This document shows, piece after piece, positions 24,149-29,693 of a DNA stretch of 41,124 bases. Where the stretch lies: positions 1 through 41,124 of IMG/VR virus record IMGVR_UViG_3300034013_000942; one strand, 5' to 3'. Position 1 is the stretch's first letter; every line of letters starts with the position of its first letter. Position numbers and translations under genes: made by a program. A model generated the notes under the pieces. The model was given only the letters and a program-made list of their open reading frames with translations, ran no database searches and was not told where the DNA came from. Origin of the DNA: a virus.

Positions 24149-24381
24149 GTCTCTGTAAGCAAAGAGAAACAAAGGTTTCATAACTGAACGCACCATCAAC
24201 TGCTAATGAAAGTTGAGAACGTCCGTGGTTGTACGGCTTGGATCACTCAGTGATGCGATGTCAAAGGTTTGTATATAGGAGTTTTCGGTCCCTATAAAAA
24301 AGTCATAGTCGATTGTAGTTGCAGCGCGTTGCGCTCCTCATCAACATGCCAATATGATTAACCGATAAATTTTTTTCTAAT
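24149..24381 (+). ncRNA. Structured leader or small RNA before the tRNA cluster
   Basis: No gene in 230 bases, but several hairpins: CAACT/AGTTG, CCGT/ACGG, ATCACT/AGTGAT, TATAGG/CCTATA followed by six A, and AGCGC/GCGCT. It follows a strong promoter, so a leader or independent RNA is likely. Confidence 0.45.
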
Positions 24382-24477
24382 GCTAGAGTGTCCTGAATTG
24401 GTTAAAGGTCCTTCTTTATAAGGGGGTAGAATCGGTCATCGAGCCGTGTGTGGGTTCGAGTCCCACCTCTAGTACCA
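24382..24477 (+). tRNA. Class II tRNA, identity uncertain
   Basis: Acceptor GCTAGAG/CTCTAGT with G1-U72, discriminator A and encoded CCA, perfect T-arm GTGGG/CCCAC, and a 23-base variable arm. The anticodon stem is mostly G-U; the best loop, TTTATAA, gives UAU, which does not fit a class II (Leu/Ser/Tyr) tRNA. The variable-arm sequence GGTCATCGA resembles bacterial tRNA-Tyr. It may be decaying or edited. Confidence 0.65.
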
Positions 24478-24481
24478 CTTT

Positions 24482-24555
24482 CGCACGTTGGCAGAGAAGT
24501 CATGCAGTGGTCTGCAAAACCGCCTAGTCCAGAGCGTTACTGGAACGTGCGTCCA
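24482..24555 (+). tRNA. tRNA-Cys(GCA)
   Basis: Acceptor CGCACGT/ACGTGCG, anticodon loop CTGCAAA, CTAG variable region, TCCA end as in bacterial tRNA-Cys. The T loop AGCGTTA is unusual. Confidence 0.85.
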
Positions 24556-24567
24556 TCTACAACACCT

Positions 24568-24642
24568 GCTCATATCGTCTAACGGTTAGGACTTACGGTT
24601 TTCATCCGTACAATCGGGGTTCGATTCCCCGTGTGAGTACCA
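24568..24642 (+). tRNA. tRNA-Glu(TTC)
   Basis: Anticodon stem TACGG/CCGTA with loop TTTTCAT, T-arm CGGGG/CCCCG, encoded CCA. G1-U72 in the acceptor. Confidence 0.9.
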
Positions 24643-24656
24643 ATAAATAATATACA

Positions 24657-24884
24657 ATGAAAATAGTCATTCGCACCTCAACATACATCAAGGTCGGTCA
24701 ATTTTACCTTTTAGTAAAACTACCGCTTAAGAGCGGTGAACGTCGCTTTAGAGTCACTCGCGATCATTCACGCTTTCAAAACTATTTTGAAATGCACGCT
24801 CTAGGATTTACATGCGGTCGCATGTGGTCTACTCATGCCCAACGCGTACGTGAGAAGCGTTGGTTAAATTCATTTGACGAATAA
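24657..24884 (+). CDS. Small basic protein inside the tRNA cluster
   Basis: A 75-residue basic protein (KIVIRTSTYIKVGQFYLLVK start) between tRNA-Glu and the split tRNA-Asn. An ATAAATA late-like box ends 7 bases before the ATG. No family recognised; its place suggests a mobile or cargo gene among the tRNAs. Confidence 0.55.
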   Translation: MKIVIRTSTYIKVGQFYLLVKLPLKSGERRFRVTRDHSRFQNYFEMHALGFTCGRMWSTHAQRVREKRWLNSFDE

Positions 24885-24892
24885 TTTTACAA

Positions 24893-25165
24893 TCCGACTT
24901 AGCTCAGCGGCAGAGCGGGTGACTGTCATAATGGCAGCTTAAAGTAGAAATACTTTATGAAAAACCAATCAAATTCGGGGAACGCTTTAAAATGCCAATC
25001 CCGAGCGAAGCCTCGAAAGAGGAACGTGTAGAGACTTGACGGTTGGTATCTTACAAGTAATGTTGAAGATAATGAGAAAGTCCAGACTACAAACTGAAAG
25101 GGTAGCGAAAGCTATAGTAGTAGGTAATCACTAGGTCCGTGGTTCGATCCCACGAGTCGGAGCCA
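24893..25165 (+). tRNA. tRNA-Asn(GTT) split by a group I intron
   Basis: Exons 24893-24926 and 25125-25165. Joined, they give acceptor TCCGACT/AGTCGGA, anticodon loop CTGTTAA (GUU) and GCCA end, closely like bacterial tRNA-Asn. The intron breaks the anticodon between bases 35 and 36. Confidence 0.85.
24927..25124 (+). other. Group I intron in tRNA-Asn (198 nt)
   Basis: The 5' exon ends in U, paired with G in P1 (exon CTGT with intron GCAG), and the intron ends in G. The core holds CAAATTCGGGGAACGC, ATCCCGAGCGAAGCC, GTAGAGACT and AGTCCAGACTAC, the conserved group I blocks. It has no open frame and should self-splice. Confidence 0.85.
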
Positions 25166-25222
25166 ATTTTTACGCCTCCTTAGCACAGTGGTAGTGCAGC
25201 TCATTTGTAATGAGCAGGTCGT
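25086..25222 (+). repeat. Duplicated intron-tRNA segment, copy A
   Basis: The intron 3' end, the tRNA-Asn 3' half and the 5' part of tRNA-Thr recur at 25595-25730. Most of it is nearly identical, but the T-arm and acceptor of the tRNA half differ. Confidence 0.85.
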
Positions 25223-25236
25223 GAGTTTAAAACTCT
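25174..25236 (+). pseudogene. Truncated tRNA-Thr(TGT)
   Basis: Identical to the intact gene at 25682 for the first 49 bases, through GCAGGTCGT. It then diverges: no TTCGAAT loop, and no 3' acceptor strand to pair with GCCTCCT. The break is where the late promoter and gene at 25259 begin. Confidence 0.85.
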
Positions 25237-25241
25237 TCTTA

Positions 25242-25249
25242 TATAAATA
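25242..25249 (+). promoter_or_regulatory. Late promoter box TATAAATA
   Basis: Perfect late box 9 bases before the ATG at 25259, inside the inserted segment. Confidence 0.75.
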
Positions 25250-25258
25250 AGGTAATAT

Positions 25259-25585
25259 ATGAATACACATAGCAACATTACCAATGCATATCGTAAAATG
25301 GCTCAGGACTCGTATAACAAGTCACTGGTTGTTCAACAAACATGCGCACTTGAATCCGCCATGGAGATCGATTTAGACGAAGCACTTAAACAAACTTTAC
25401 CTACTAAAGAAAACAAAGTACGCCTTGAAGCATTTATGAAAAAGCTTAATGCTCTTCGCAATGAGTTTCCAGATGTAGTGATTCGCGGAACTCATGATGA
25501 GAAAGTTGAAGCACGTCTTCTCGGTGATGATGGTAATGTTGTTCAATACCTTGGTATGAAAATTGGTTTTGTTCATAAAGCCTAA
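25259..25585 (+). CDS. Late protein inserted between tRNA remnants
   Basis: The 108-residue protein (NTHSNITNAYRKMAQDSYNK start) is helical with a candidate IDLDE|A site at about 37-42 and a C-terminal beta part. No family recognised. It lies exactly between a tRNA-Thr 5' remnant and a tRNA-Asn 3' remnant and has its own late box. I infer insertion or illegitimate recombination into a duplicated tRNA pair. Confidence 0.65.
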   Translation: MNTHSNITNAYRKMAQDSYNKSLVVQQTCALESAMEIDLDEALKQTLPTKENKVRLEAFMKKLNALRNEFPDVVIRGTHDEKVEARLLGDDGNVVQYLGMKIGFVHKA

Positions 25586-25594
25586 TATAAATAA

Positions 25595-25674
25595 ACTACA
25601 AACTGAGAAGGTAGCGAAAGCTATAGTAGTAGGTAATCACTAGGTCACACGTTCGAGCCGTGTCGCAGGAGTCA
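25595..25674 (+). pseudogene. 3' remnant of an intron-containing tRNA-Asn
   Basis: 25595-25633 is the last part of a group I intron ending in G, and 25634-25674 is a tRNA 3' half: TAATCACTAGGTC as in tRNA-Asn, T-arm ACACG/CGTGT, acceptor strand CGCAGGA, then GTCA instead of GCCA. The 5' half is missing. Confidence 0.8.
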
Positions 25675-25730
25675 ATTTTACGCCTCCTTAGCACAGTGGT
25701 AGTGCAGCTCATTTGTAATGAGCAGGTCGT
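25595..25730 (+). repeat. Duplicated intron-tRNA segment, copy B
   Basis: Second copy of the 25086-25222 segment, ending inside the intact tRNA-Thr. Confidence 0.85.
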
Positions 25731-25756
25731 CCGTTCGAATCGGACAGGAGGCTCCA
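25682..25756 (+). tRNA. tRNA-Thr(TGT)
   Basis: Acceptor GCCTCCT/AGGAGGC, anticodon loop TTTGTAA, T-arm with TTCGAAT, encoded TCCA. Confidence 0.95.
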
Positions 25757-25765
25757 GTTTAAAGT

Positions 25766-25843
25766 GCATCCATAGCTCAGTTTGGTTAGAGCACACGATT
25801 GATAATTGTGGGGTCGTTAGTTCGAGTCTAACTGGGTGTACCA
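25766..25843 (+). tRNA. tRNA-Ile(GAT)
   Basis: Anticodon stem CACGA/TTGTG with loop TTGATAA, encoded ACCA, G1-U72 acceptor. Confidence 0.92.
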
Positions 25844-25850
25844 TATTTTA

Positions 25851-25925
25851 CGGGTAAAGGCCGACTGGCGAGGCGCTTGCTTTGGGAGCAAGTTTAGTTG
25901 AGTTCGATTCTCAATTACCCGACCA
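25851..25925 (+). tRNA. tRNA-Pro(TGG)
   Basis: Acceptor CGGGTAA/TTACCCG, loop TTTGGGA, encoded ACCA. Confidence 0.93.
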
Positions 25926-25937
25926 TTTATAGTGTGT

Positions 25938-25963
25938 AAATAGTTCGATTTTAACTAACTCCA
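25938..25963 (+). pseudogene. tRNA 3'-end remnant before the HNH gene
   Basis: A T-arm-like TAGTTCGATTTTAACTA followed by ACTCCA, resembling the tRNA-Ile 3' end. The CCA is followed at once by the late box at 25964. No 5' part is present. Confidence 0.5.
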
Positions 25964-25971
25964 TATAAATA
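25964..25971 (+). promoter_or_regulatory. Late promoter box TATAAATA (leaderless type)
   Basis: Perfect late box 5 bases before the HNH ATG at 25977. Confidence 0.75.
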
Positions 25972-25976
25972 GATTT

Positions 25977-26708
25977 ATGGATGGTTTGAAAACATGTAAA
26001 CACTGCAACGAGTCATTTTCATTAAGTACTTCTCTTTTTGCTAATCATATTAGGTGGTGTGAAAAAAATCCAGATAGAAATAATTGGAAAAAACGAGTAG
26101 CCTCAACTAATATATTATCATTGGAAAGAAATTGTAAAAAATGCAACAACACATTTTCTGTTAAATATAAAGAAGGTCAAACACCTCCGCCGAATTTATT
26201 TTGTTCTAGAAGTTGTGCAAATGCTCGTGGGCCACGATCAGAAGATTTTAAAACAAAGGTTAGAGCAAAATTATTAAAAGACAATACCAATACTTGTCTG
26301 TGTTGTAATACATCATTTTCTGGTAAACGCAAAAAATATTGCTCCAAAAAATGTATTTTAGAATATAGAAAAAGAAATTGGGATGACTATAAAAGATATA
26401 GAAATGAATGTGCTTTTAATTTTTCGTTAAAAAAATATCCACTTGAATTTGATTTTTCTCTTGTAGAAAAATATGGATGGTATCTTCCAAAAAATCGTGG
26501 AGATAATCTAAATGGTGTATCTCGTGATCATATGATATCTGTAAAATATGGTTACGAAAACAATATTGATCCAAAGATTATATCGCATCCTGCTAATTGC
26601 ATGCTATTGCGCCATAATGATAATGTTTCAAAACATACAAAATGCTCGTTGGCATTAGCACAACTTTTAGAAAAAATACAAATTTGGGATATTAAATATG
26701 GGGCCTGA
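25977..26708 (+). CDS. Zinc-finger HNH homing-type endonuclease
   Basis: The 243-residue protein has three Cys-rich fingers (CKHC at about 8-11, CKKC then CSRSC, CLCC then CSKKC) and an HNH module near the end (SRDHMISVKYGYENN ... NCMLLRHNDNVSKHTKC). This is the layout of free-standing homing endonucleases. It is more AT-rich than its neighbours. Its last codons and stop lie in the first bases of the tRNA-Ala gene, and a tRNA 3' remnant precedes it, both signs of insertion at a tRNA gene. Confidence 0.85.
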   Translation: MDGLKTCKHCNESFSLSTSLFANHIRWCEKNPDRNNWKKRVASTNILSLERNCKKCNNTFSVKYKEGQTPPPNLFCSRSCANARGPRSEDFKTKVRAKLLKDNTNTCLCCNTSFSGKRKKYCSKKCILEYRKRNWDDYKRYRNECAFNFSLKKYPLEFDFSLVEKYGWYLPKNRGDNLNGVSRDHMISVKYGYENNIDPKIISHPANCMLLRHNDNVSKHTKCSLALAQLLEKIQIWDIKYGA

Positions 26709-26778
26709 GCTGTGGGCAGCCGGAATCCTTTGCAAGGAATCTGTGAAATGATGAGTTCGATTCTCACCAGGTCCACCA
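26701..26778 (+). tRNA. tRNA-Ala(TGC), slightly degenerate
   Basis: Loop TTTGCAA, acceptor GGGCCTG/CAGGTCC with the G3-U70 identity pair of tRNA-Ala, encoded ACCA. The D-loop is very short, the anticodon stem has an A-A mismatch, and the 5' end overlaps the HNH stop. Confidence 0.75.
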
Positions 26779-26786
26779 TTTTAATT

Positions 26787-26862
26787 GGAGGCATAACTCA
26801 GTTGGTAGAGTAATTCCCTTTTAAGGAATGAGTCATAGGTTCGAGCCCTATTGCCTCCACCA
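26787..26862 (+). tRNA. tRNA-Lys(TTT)
   Basis: Acceptor GGAGGCA/TGCCTCC, loop CTTTTAA, encoded ACCA. Confidence 0.95.
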
Positions 26863-26870
26863 TTTTAATT

Positions 26871-26946
26871 GGTGGTTGTAGTTCAATGGTAGAGCCCCAG
26901 ATTGTGATTCTGGTTGTTGCGGGTTCGAGTCCCGTCGATCACCCCA
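26871..26946 (+). tRNA. tRNA-His(GTG)
   Basis: Loop TTGTGAT, extra 5' G opposite C73 as in bacterial tRNA-His, encoded CCA. Confidence 0.95.
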
Positions 26947-26951
26947 TTTTT

Positions 26952-27026
26952 ACGTCATTGGTGTAACGGTAAGCACAAAGGTCTCCAAAACCTTTTGTCA
27001 CAGTTCGAATCTGTGGTGACGTGCCA
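26952..27026 (+). tRNA. tRNA-Trp(CCA)
   Basis: Stem AAGGT/ACCTT with loop CTCCAAA, discriminator G, encoded CCA. Confidence 0.94.
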
Positions 27027-27027
27027 T

Positions 27028-27102
27028 AGAGGTATAGTGTAACGGTTAGCACCACAGATTTTGATTCTGTTTGTCGAGGTTCGAATCCTTGTACCTCTAC
27101 CA
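27028..27102 (+). tRNA. tRNA-Gln(TTG)
   Basis: Acceptor AGAGGTA/TACCTCT, loop TTTTGAT, encoded ACCA. Only one base separates it from tRNA-Trp. Confidence 0.93.
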
Positions 27103-27107
27103 ACTTT

Positions 27108-27218
27108 GCCGCTAGAGAGGTGCACGGGCTCCATGCCCGGTACATAGGCGCAGATGACGTGCAGGACTGCATATGCGGGTGCGTACGGGAATGTGTCTAT
27201 GTCGCCTCTTTAGTCGGC
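27108..27218 (+). ncRNA. Folded RNA with 13-bp closing stem (not a tRNA)
   Basis: GCCGCTAGAGAGG at 27108-27120 pairs with CCTCTTTAGTCGGC at 27205-27218, 13 pairs with one bulged T. Inside are ACATAG/CTATGT (27142-27147 with 27197-27202) and the hairpin CGGGC/GCCCG. No T-loop or CCA. It lies between tRNA-Gln and tRNA-fMet, so it is probably processed from the same transcript. Confidence 0.65.
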
Positions 27219-27230
27219 TCAATTTTCAAT

Positions 27231-27310
27231 CGCGGGGCAGTCAGTAGTGGTGCTGAACTAGTCTCATAAGCTAGGCTTCGGTGTGGGTTCGACTCCCACC
27301 CCCGCAACCA
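27231..27310 (+). tRNA. Initiator tRNA-Met(CAT)
   Basis: Acceptor CGCGGGG/CCCCGCA with the C1-A72 mismatch of initiators, loop CTCATAA, T-arm GTGGG/CCCAC, encoded ACCA. The D-arm is unusual. Confidence 0.85.
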
Positions 27311-27313
27311 ATT

Positions 27314-27391
27314 TTTAGCAATGACAATCGGTGAGTTAAATGCGCATAAGGCTTGAGATTCCGTGTGGGTCAATAACCATACATTGCTAAA
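27314..27391 (+). ncRNA. Folded RNA closed by a 10-bp stem
   Basis: TTTAGCAATG (27314-27323) pairs perfectly with CATTGCTAAA (27382-27391). The 58 bases between inner 7-bp strands equal a tRNA body, but there is no CCA, T-loop or clear anticodon arm. A hairpin UGUGGGU/ACCAUACA is inside. Confidence 0.5.
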
Positions 27392-27392
27392 T

Positions 27393-27478
27393 GGGTAGGT
27401 ATGCCGTTAAGGAGACGGTTCGGTCTGTAAAACCGACGCTTAAAAGCTCGCTGGGATCGTTACCCAGACTGCCCACCA
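27393..27478 (+). tRNA. tRNA-Tyr(GTA)
   Basis: Stem TCGGT/ACCGA, loop CTGTAAA, long variable arm, T-arm CTGGG/CCCAG, encoded ACCA. The G7-A66 mismatch is a small defect. Confidence 0.9.
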
Positions 27479-27607
27479 TCTTTGTATAAGTAATTTTGCA
27501 ACCGAGCTCAAGAAGAGTGGTGATGCACATAGGTGATTAGGTTCACGCCTTCGGGTTAATATGACAAGTATGCCTGCGTAAGCTCTTCATATATTTTTAA
27601 TGTATCA
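27479..27607 (+). ncRNA. Gap with weak RNA structure
   Basis: No gene. GAAGAG (27512-27517) can pair with CTCTTC (27583-27588), with an inner AGGTG/CGCCT hairpin, suggesting one more small RNA, but the closing stem is short. Confidence 0.3.
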
Positions 27608-27615
27608 TATAAATA
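27608..27615 (+). promoter_or_regulatory. Late promoter box TATAAATA (leaderless type)
   Basis: Perfect box 5 bases before the ATG at 27621. It lies inside a longer in-frame ATG start at 27600, which argues that 27621 is the true start. Confidence 0.75.
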
Positions 27616-27620
27616 GTAGT

Positions 27621-28046
27621 ATGAATGCATTTAATTCTCCATGTTCAGATCCATTAGTTGAAGCTGCAAAGCAAATTCTCGAAAAGGTCGCTATTGCACC
27701 AGTCACTGGCTTTGGACGGTCTGTTCCAGAAAGCATTCAAGATTATCTGCAAGCAATTTTAAATTCTGCCGACACACCCCGTGGGTCAATCACACACGCC
27801 AAATTTTTCGACTCTGGCTATACTGGTGTCTCATTTGAGATTGGTGGACAAGAGTATACGCTCACCATGAGCATGGGCAAGATGGGTGCTGATGACTATA
27901 TTCGCGGCAATATAGCACTCGCCAAAACCGGCACACACAAGCCAATCCTCTCAATTAGAGGTGGCGACAGCCCGAACAGTGTCTTTCCAACAATGGCTGA
28001 CATTGGTAAAATGACACGTGCTGTGTCTGACCTGATCAGACGTTAA
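27621..28046 (+). CDS. Late protein with class 2 capsid leader
   Basis: The 141-residue protein begins DPLVEAAKQILEK (about residues 9-21), the leader shared with the 33-38 kb genes, and has VPE|S at about 33-36 as a candidate processing site. The mature part has an SGYTGVSFEIGGQEYTL strand region and no known motif. A late box fixes the start. Probably packaged in the head; it stands alone inside the tRNA cluster. Confidence 0.7.
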   Translation: MNAFNSPCSDPLVEAAKQILEKVAIAPVTGFGRSVPESIQDYLQAILNSADTPRGSITHAKFFDSGYTGVSFEIGGQEYTLTMSMGKMGADDYIRGNIALAKTGTHKPILSIRGGDSPNSVFPTMADIGKMTRAVSDLIRR

Positions 28047-28054
28047 AACTTTTC

Positions 28055-28128
28055 GCGTCATAAGTGTTACGGCAGCACATTAGACTTCCACTCTGAAGGC
28101 GTGAGTTCGACCCTCACATGACGCACCA
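28055..28128 (+). tRNA. tRNA-Gly(TCC)
   Basis: Acceptor GCGTCAT/ATGACGC, loop CTTCCAC, T-arm with TTCGACC, encoded ACCA. Confidence 0.92.
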
Positions 28129-28132
28129 ATTT

Positions 28133-28232
28133 GGGGTGAAGCTTAGCGGCTTCGATTCTCTTCATACCCTCTACGCTTGATGGGTGCACACTAGACAGCG
28201 CAAGGTTAAATGACATGAGAATAACCCCACCA
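28133..28232 (+). ncRNA. Cloverleaf-like RNA ending in CCA, not a normal tRNA
   Basis: GGGGT (28133-28137) pairs with ACCCC (28224-28228), then ACCA. Inside are GAAGC/GCTTC, a long-range ATTCTC/GAGAAT, and ACCC/GGGT. It is 100 bases, without a T-loop or an anticodon arm I can place. Confidence 0.5.
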
Positions 28233-28416
28233 ATTTTTCCCTGCCATTGTAGGCGATGATCCTACAATGAGCATTGAGGCTAAGAGCGGGTTGGCAACCC
28301 GATGACGCCGAATGTAATCCGACGCAAATTAAACTAGGCTTGGAGTCGCTACCAAGATGAAATAGTCACTGCGTTTCTTCAAGTTGACTCTGGTCAATTA
28401 TTCGGTAGTGGGGAAA
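28233..28416 (+). ncRNA. Multi-hairpin RNA
   Basis: No gene. It is built of CATTGTAGG/CCTACAATG (9 bp), CGGGTT/AACCCG, CTTGG/CCAAG and TTGAC/GTCAA hairpins, closed by TTTTCCC with GGGGAAAA. Such density of perfect hairpins indicates a folded RNA, perhaps of the large ornate classes found beside phage tRNAs. Confidence 0.55.
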
Positions 28417-28423
28417 ATACTTT

Positions 28424-28492
28424 GCGAGAGGGATCATACGGAGATCGCTAGGCCCATAGTCTAGAGAGGAGGTTAAAGCCCTCCCCCTCGCA
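28424..28492 (+). tRNA. tRNA-like cloverleaf with CAT anticodon, no CCA
   Basis: All four arms are present: acceptor GCGAGAG/CCCTCGC (one A-C), D-stem GATC/GATC, anticodon stem CTAGG/TCTAG with loop CCCATAG, T-arm GGAGG-TTAAAGC-CCTCC. C at position 33, the short variable loop and the lack of CCA are odd. It may be a decaying tRNA-Met or part of a larger RNA. Confidence 0.5.
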
Positions 28493-28627
28493 ATTCGTAT
28501 CATGCGCGAATCCAAATATGTCATGACGCAGCTAGGTGTGGTTCCTAGCTAGCCCCAGCCCTGGGTGAGTGTAGCAGCAATCTGTCATGGGCAAATTTTC
28601 ACAAAATTGTGACCTCGGAGGTCAGTT
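28493..28627 (+). ncRNA. Hairpin-rich noncoding stretch
   Basis: No gene. Hairpins ATTCG/CGAAT, GCTAGG/CCTAGC, CCAG/CTGG, ATGAC/GTCAT and GACC/GGTC follow each other up to the second promoter repeat. It may continue the folded RNA of 28133-28416. Confidence 0.45.
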
Positions 28628-28728
28628 TTTCTCTATACGGGGCTTAACTTCGGGACCTTTTTTCACTTTTTTGAAAAAAGTTGTGTACTTTCTCTGCATT
28701 TTAGTGTATAATGATCATGTAAGCAACA
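28628..28728 (+). repeat. 101-bp promoter repeat, copy 2
   Basis: Matches 22054-22154 with two base differences, including the promoter and TGTAAGCAACA leader. Confidence 0.9.
28684..28712 (+). promoter_or_regulatory. Sigma70-type early promoter (repeat copy 2)
   Basis: TGTACT at 28684-28689 and TATAAT at 28707-28712, spacer 17. It drives the 28752-29468 small genes. Confidence 0.8.
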
Positions 28729-28751
28729 AAGAACACCAATACAATAAGAGT

Positions 28752-28949
28752 ATGACCATGCCACCCAACGATGTCCATCCTAACTTAGACTCTGCAAAAG
28801 AAGCATGCAGATTGTATCTCGAAGCTATGTATGAGTTGCAAGATAAGTTTCATGTTTTCGAGACATGTGATGATAGCTGCGTTCAGGCTTATACATGTGC
28901 TCGCTATCTGAATGAAGAGGGTATCATCAAAGAATACACTCACTGGTAA
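28752..28949 (+). CDS. Small early-type protein, 65 residues
   Basis: Starts at the ATG of TMPPNDVHPNLDSAKEACRL; earlier in-frame starts cross the promoter. Acidic, helical, with four Cys. No family recognised. First gene behind the second promoter repeat. Confidence 0.65.
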   Translation: MTMPPNDVHPNLDSAKEACRLYLEAMYELQDKFHVFETCDDSCVQAYTCARYLNEEGIIKEYTHW

Positions 28950-28982
28950 TAGGAACACTAATAAACACCACCACATCTTTAT

Positions 28983-29258
28983 ATGACTATCACTGAATCA
29001 ATTGGCAAGAAAGTAAGGCATGGCTCTCACGGCTATCAAAATGAAGAGACAATCAAGCAAATCTCTTTTTTAAAGGACTCGGTAGAGATTGAGTTTGAAT
29101 CGGGTGTCTTTTCGACCATGTCACCAGGTGAGTTTGGACACTTTATGCGATATGAAGAACTCTCTTATAAAGAGAAGCATCATGAAGGTTCAAGTTATAT
29201 TTTCAGTTATATTTTCTTTTGTGACACTGAAAACCAATGGTATTCACTCATCGACTAA
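28983..29258 (+). CDS. Small early-type protein, 91 residues
   Basis: Mixed beta/alpha protein (TITESIGKKVRHGSHGYQNE start), with a VEIEFESGVFSTMSPGEF strand pair. No family recognised. Part of the early group. Confidence 0.6.
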   Translation: MTITESIGKKVRHGSHGYQNEETIKQISFLKDSVEIEFESGVFSTMSPGEFGHFMRYEELSYKEKHHEGSSYIFSYIFFCDTENQWYSLID

Positions 29259-29264
29259 GACAAC

Positions 29265-29468
29265 ATGAAAACTAGATATTCAATTGTATTTCATACTTCT
29301 GATTGCTATATGGAAGCAATGACATTAAGCGACATTCATACCTATTATGATGTTGATGCTGCAGAACTTGAGCTTTTCTGGAACAGCAAACATAAACGTG
29401 ACAGCGCGGTTCGTCTTCTTAAGCAGCATGACATCGTTGTCGACACATATGACGGCGTACCAATATGA
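29265..29468 (+). CDS. Small early-type protein, 67 residues
   Basis: KTRYSIVFHTSDCYMEAMTL start, alpha/beta pattern; no family recognised. It starts 6 bases after the upstream stop and ends 8 bases before tRNA-Arg. Confidence 0.6.
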   Translation: MKTRYSIVFHTSDCYMEAMTLSDIHTYYDVDAAELELFWNSKHKRDSAVRLLKQHDIVVDTYDGVPI

Positions 29469-29476
29469 AAACACTC

Positions 29477-29551
29477 GGGCATATGATGTAATGGATAGCA
29501 TCAGGGTCTTCTAAATCCTTCGCCTAGGTTCGAATCCTAGTATGCCCGCCA
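29477..29551 (+). tRNA. tRNA-Arg(TCT)
   Basis: Acceptor GGGCATA/TATGCCC, stem AGGGT/ATCCT with loop CTTCTAA, encoded GCCA. Confidence 0.93.
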
Positions 29552-29680
29552 AACTAATAAATAAAATTTCGGTACTGTGGTGGTATCGCTTACAGGAGCA
29601 TGAGGTCCCTAAAGTCGAACAAACATCTCGTCGACAACCTCTAAATTTTCTAAAATTATGACTATGGTAAACACTATTTT
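29552..29680 (+). ncRNA. Possible folded RNA or tRNA remnant
   Basis: No gene. GAGG/CCTC encloses GTCGA/TCGAC at about 29605-29640; a GGTACTGTGGTGGTATCGC stretch before it looks tRNA-like, but no complete cloverleaf is found. Confidence 0.3.
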
Positions 29681-29688
29681 TATAAATA
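29681..29688 (+). promoter_or_regulatory. Late promoter box TATAAATA (leaderless type)
   Basis: Perfect box 5 bases before the ATG at 29694. Confidence 0.7.
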
Positions 29689-29693
29689 TCTAT

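Noticed and set aside
24382-24477. Ochre suppressor tRNA (TTA anticodon) and stop-codon reassignment
   Set aside because: That register needs T at position 37 and a poorer stem, and genes here end at TAA normally.
27108-27218. tRNA with CCA anticodon in loop CTCCATG
   Set aside because: No D-arm, T-arm or 3' CCA fits; the 13-bp closing stem is too long for a tRNA.
28133-28232. A second tmRNA start (GGGGTGA ... GGCTTCGATTC)
   Set aside because: The element folds on itself within 100 bases and ends in ACCCCACCA with no tag frame, so it is not tmRNA.
22054-28728. Composite transposon bounded by the 101-bp repeats
   Set aside because: No transposase, no terminal inverted repeats, no target duplication; the repeats contain working promoters.
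28587-28751. Upstream extension of the small gene at 28752
   Set aside because: The frame would cover the promoter repeat; the first ATG after the promoter is used instead.
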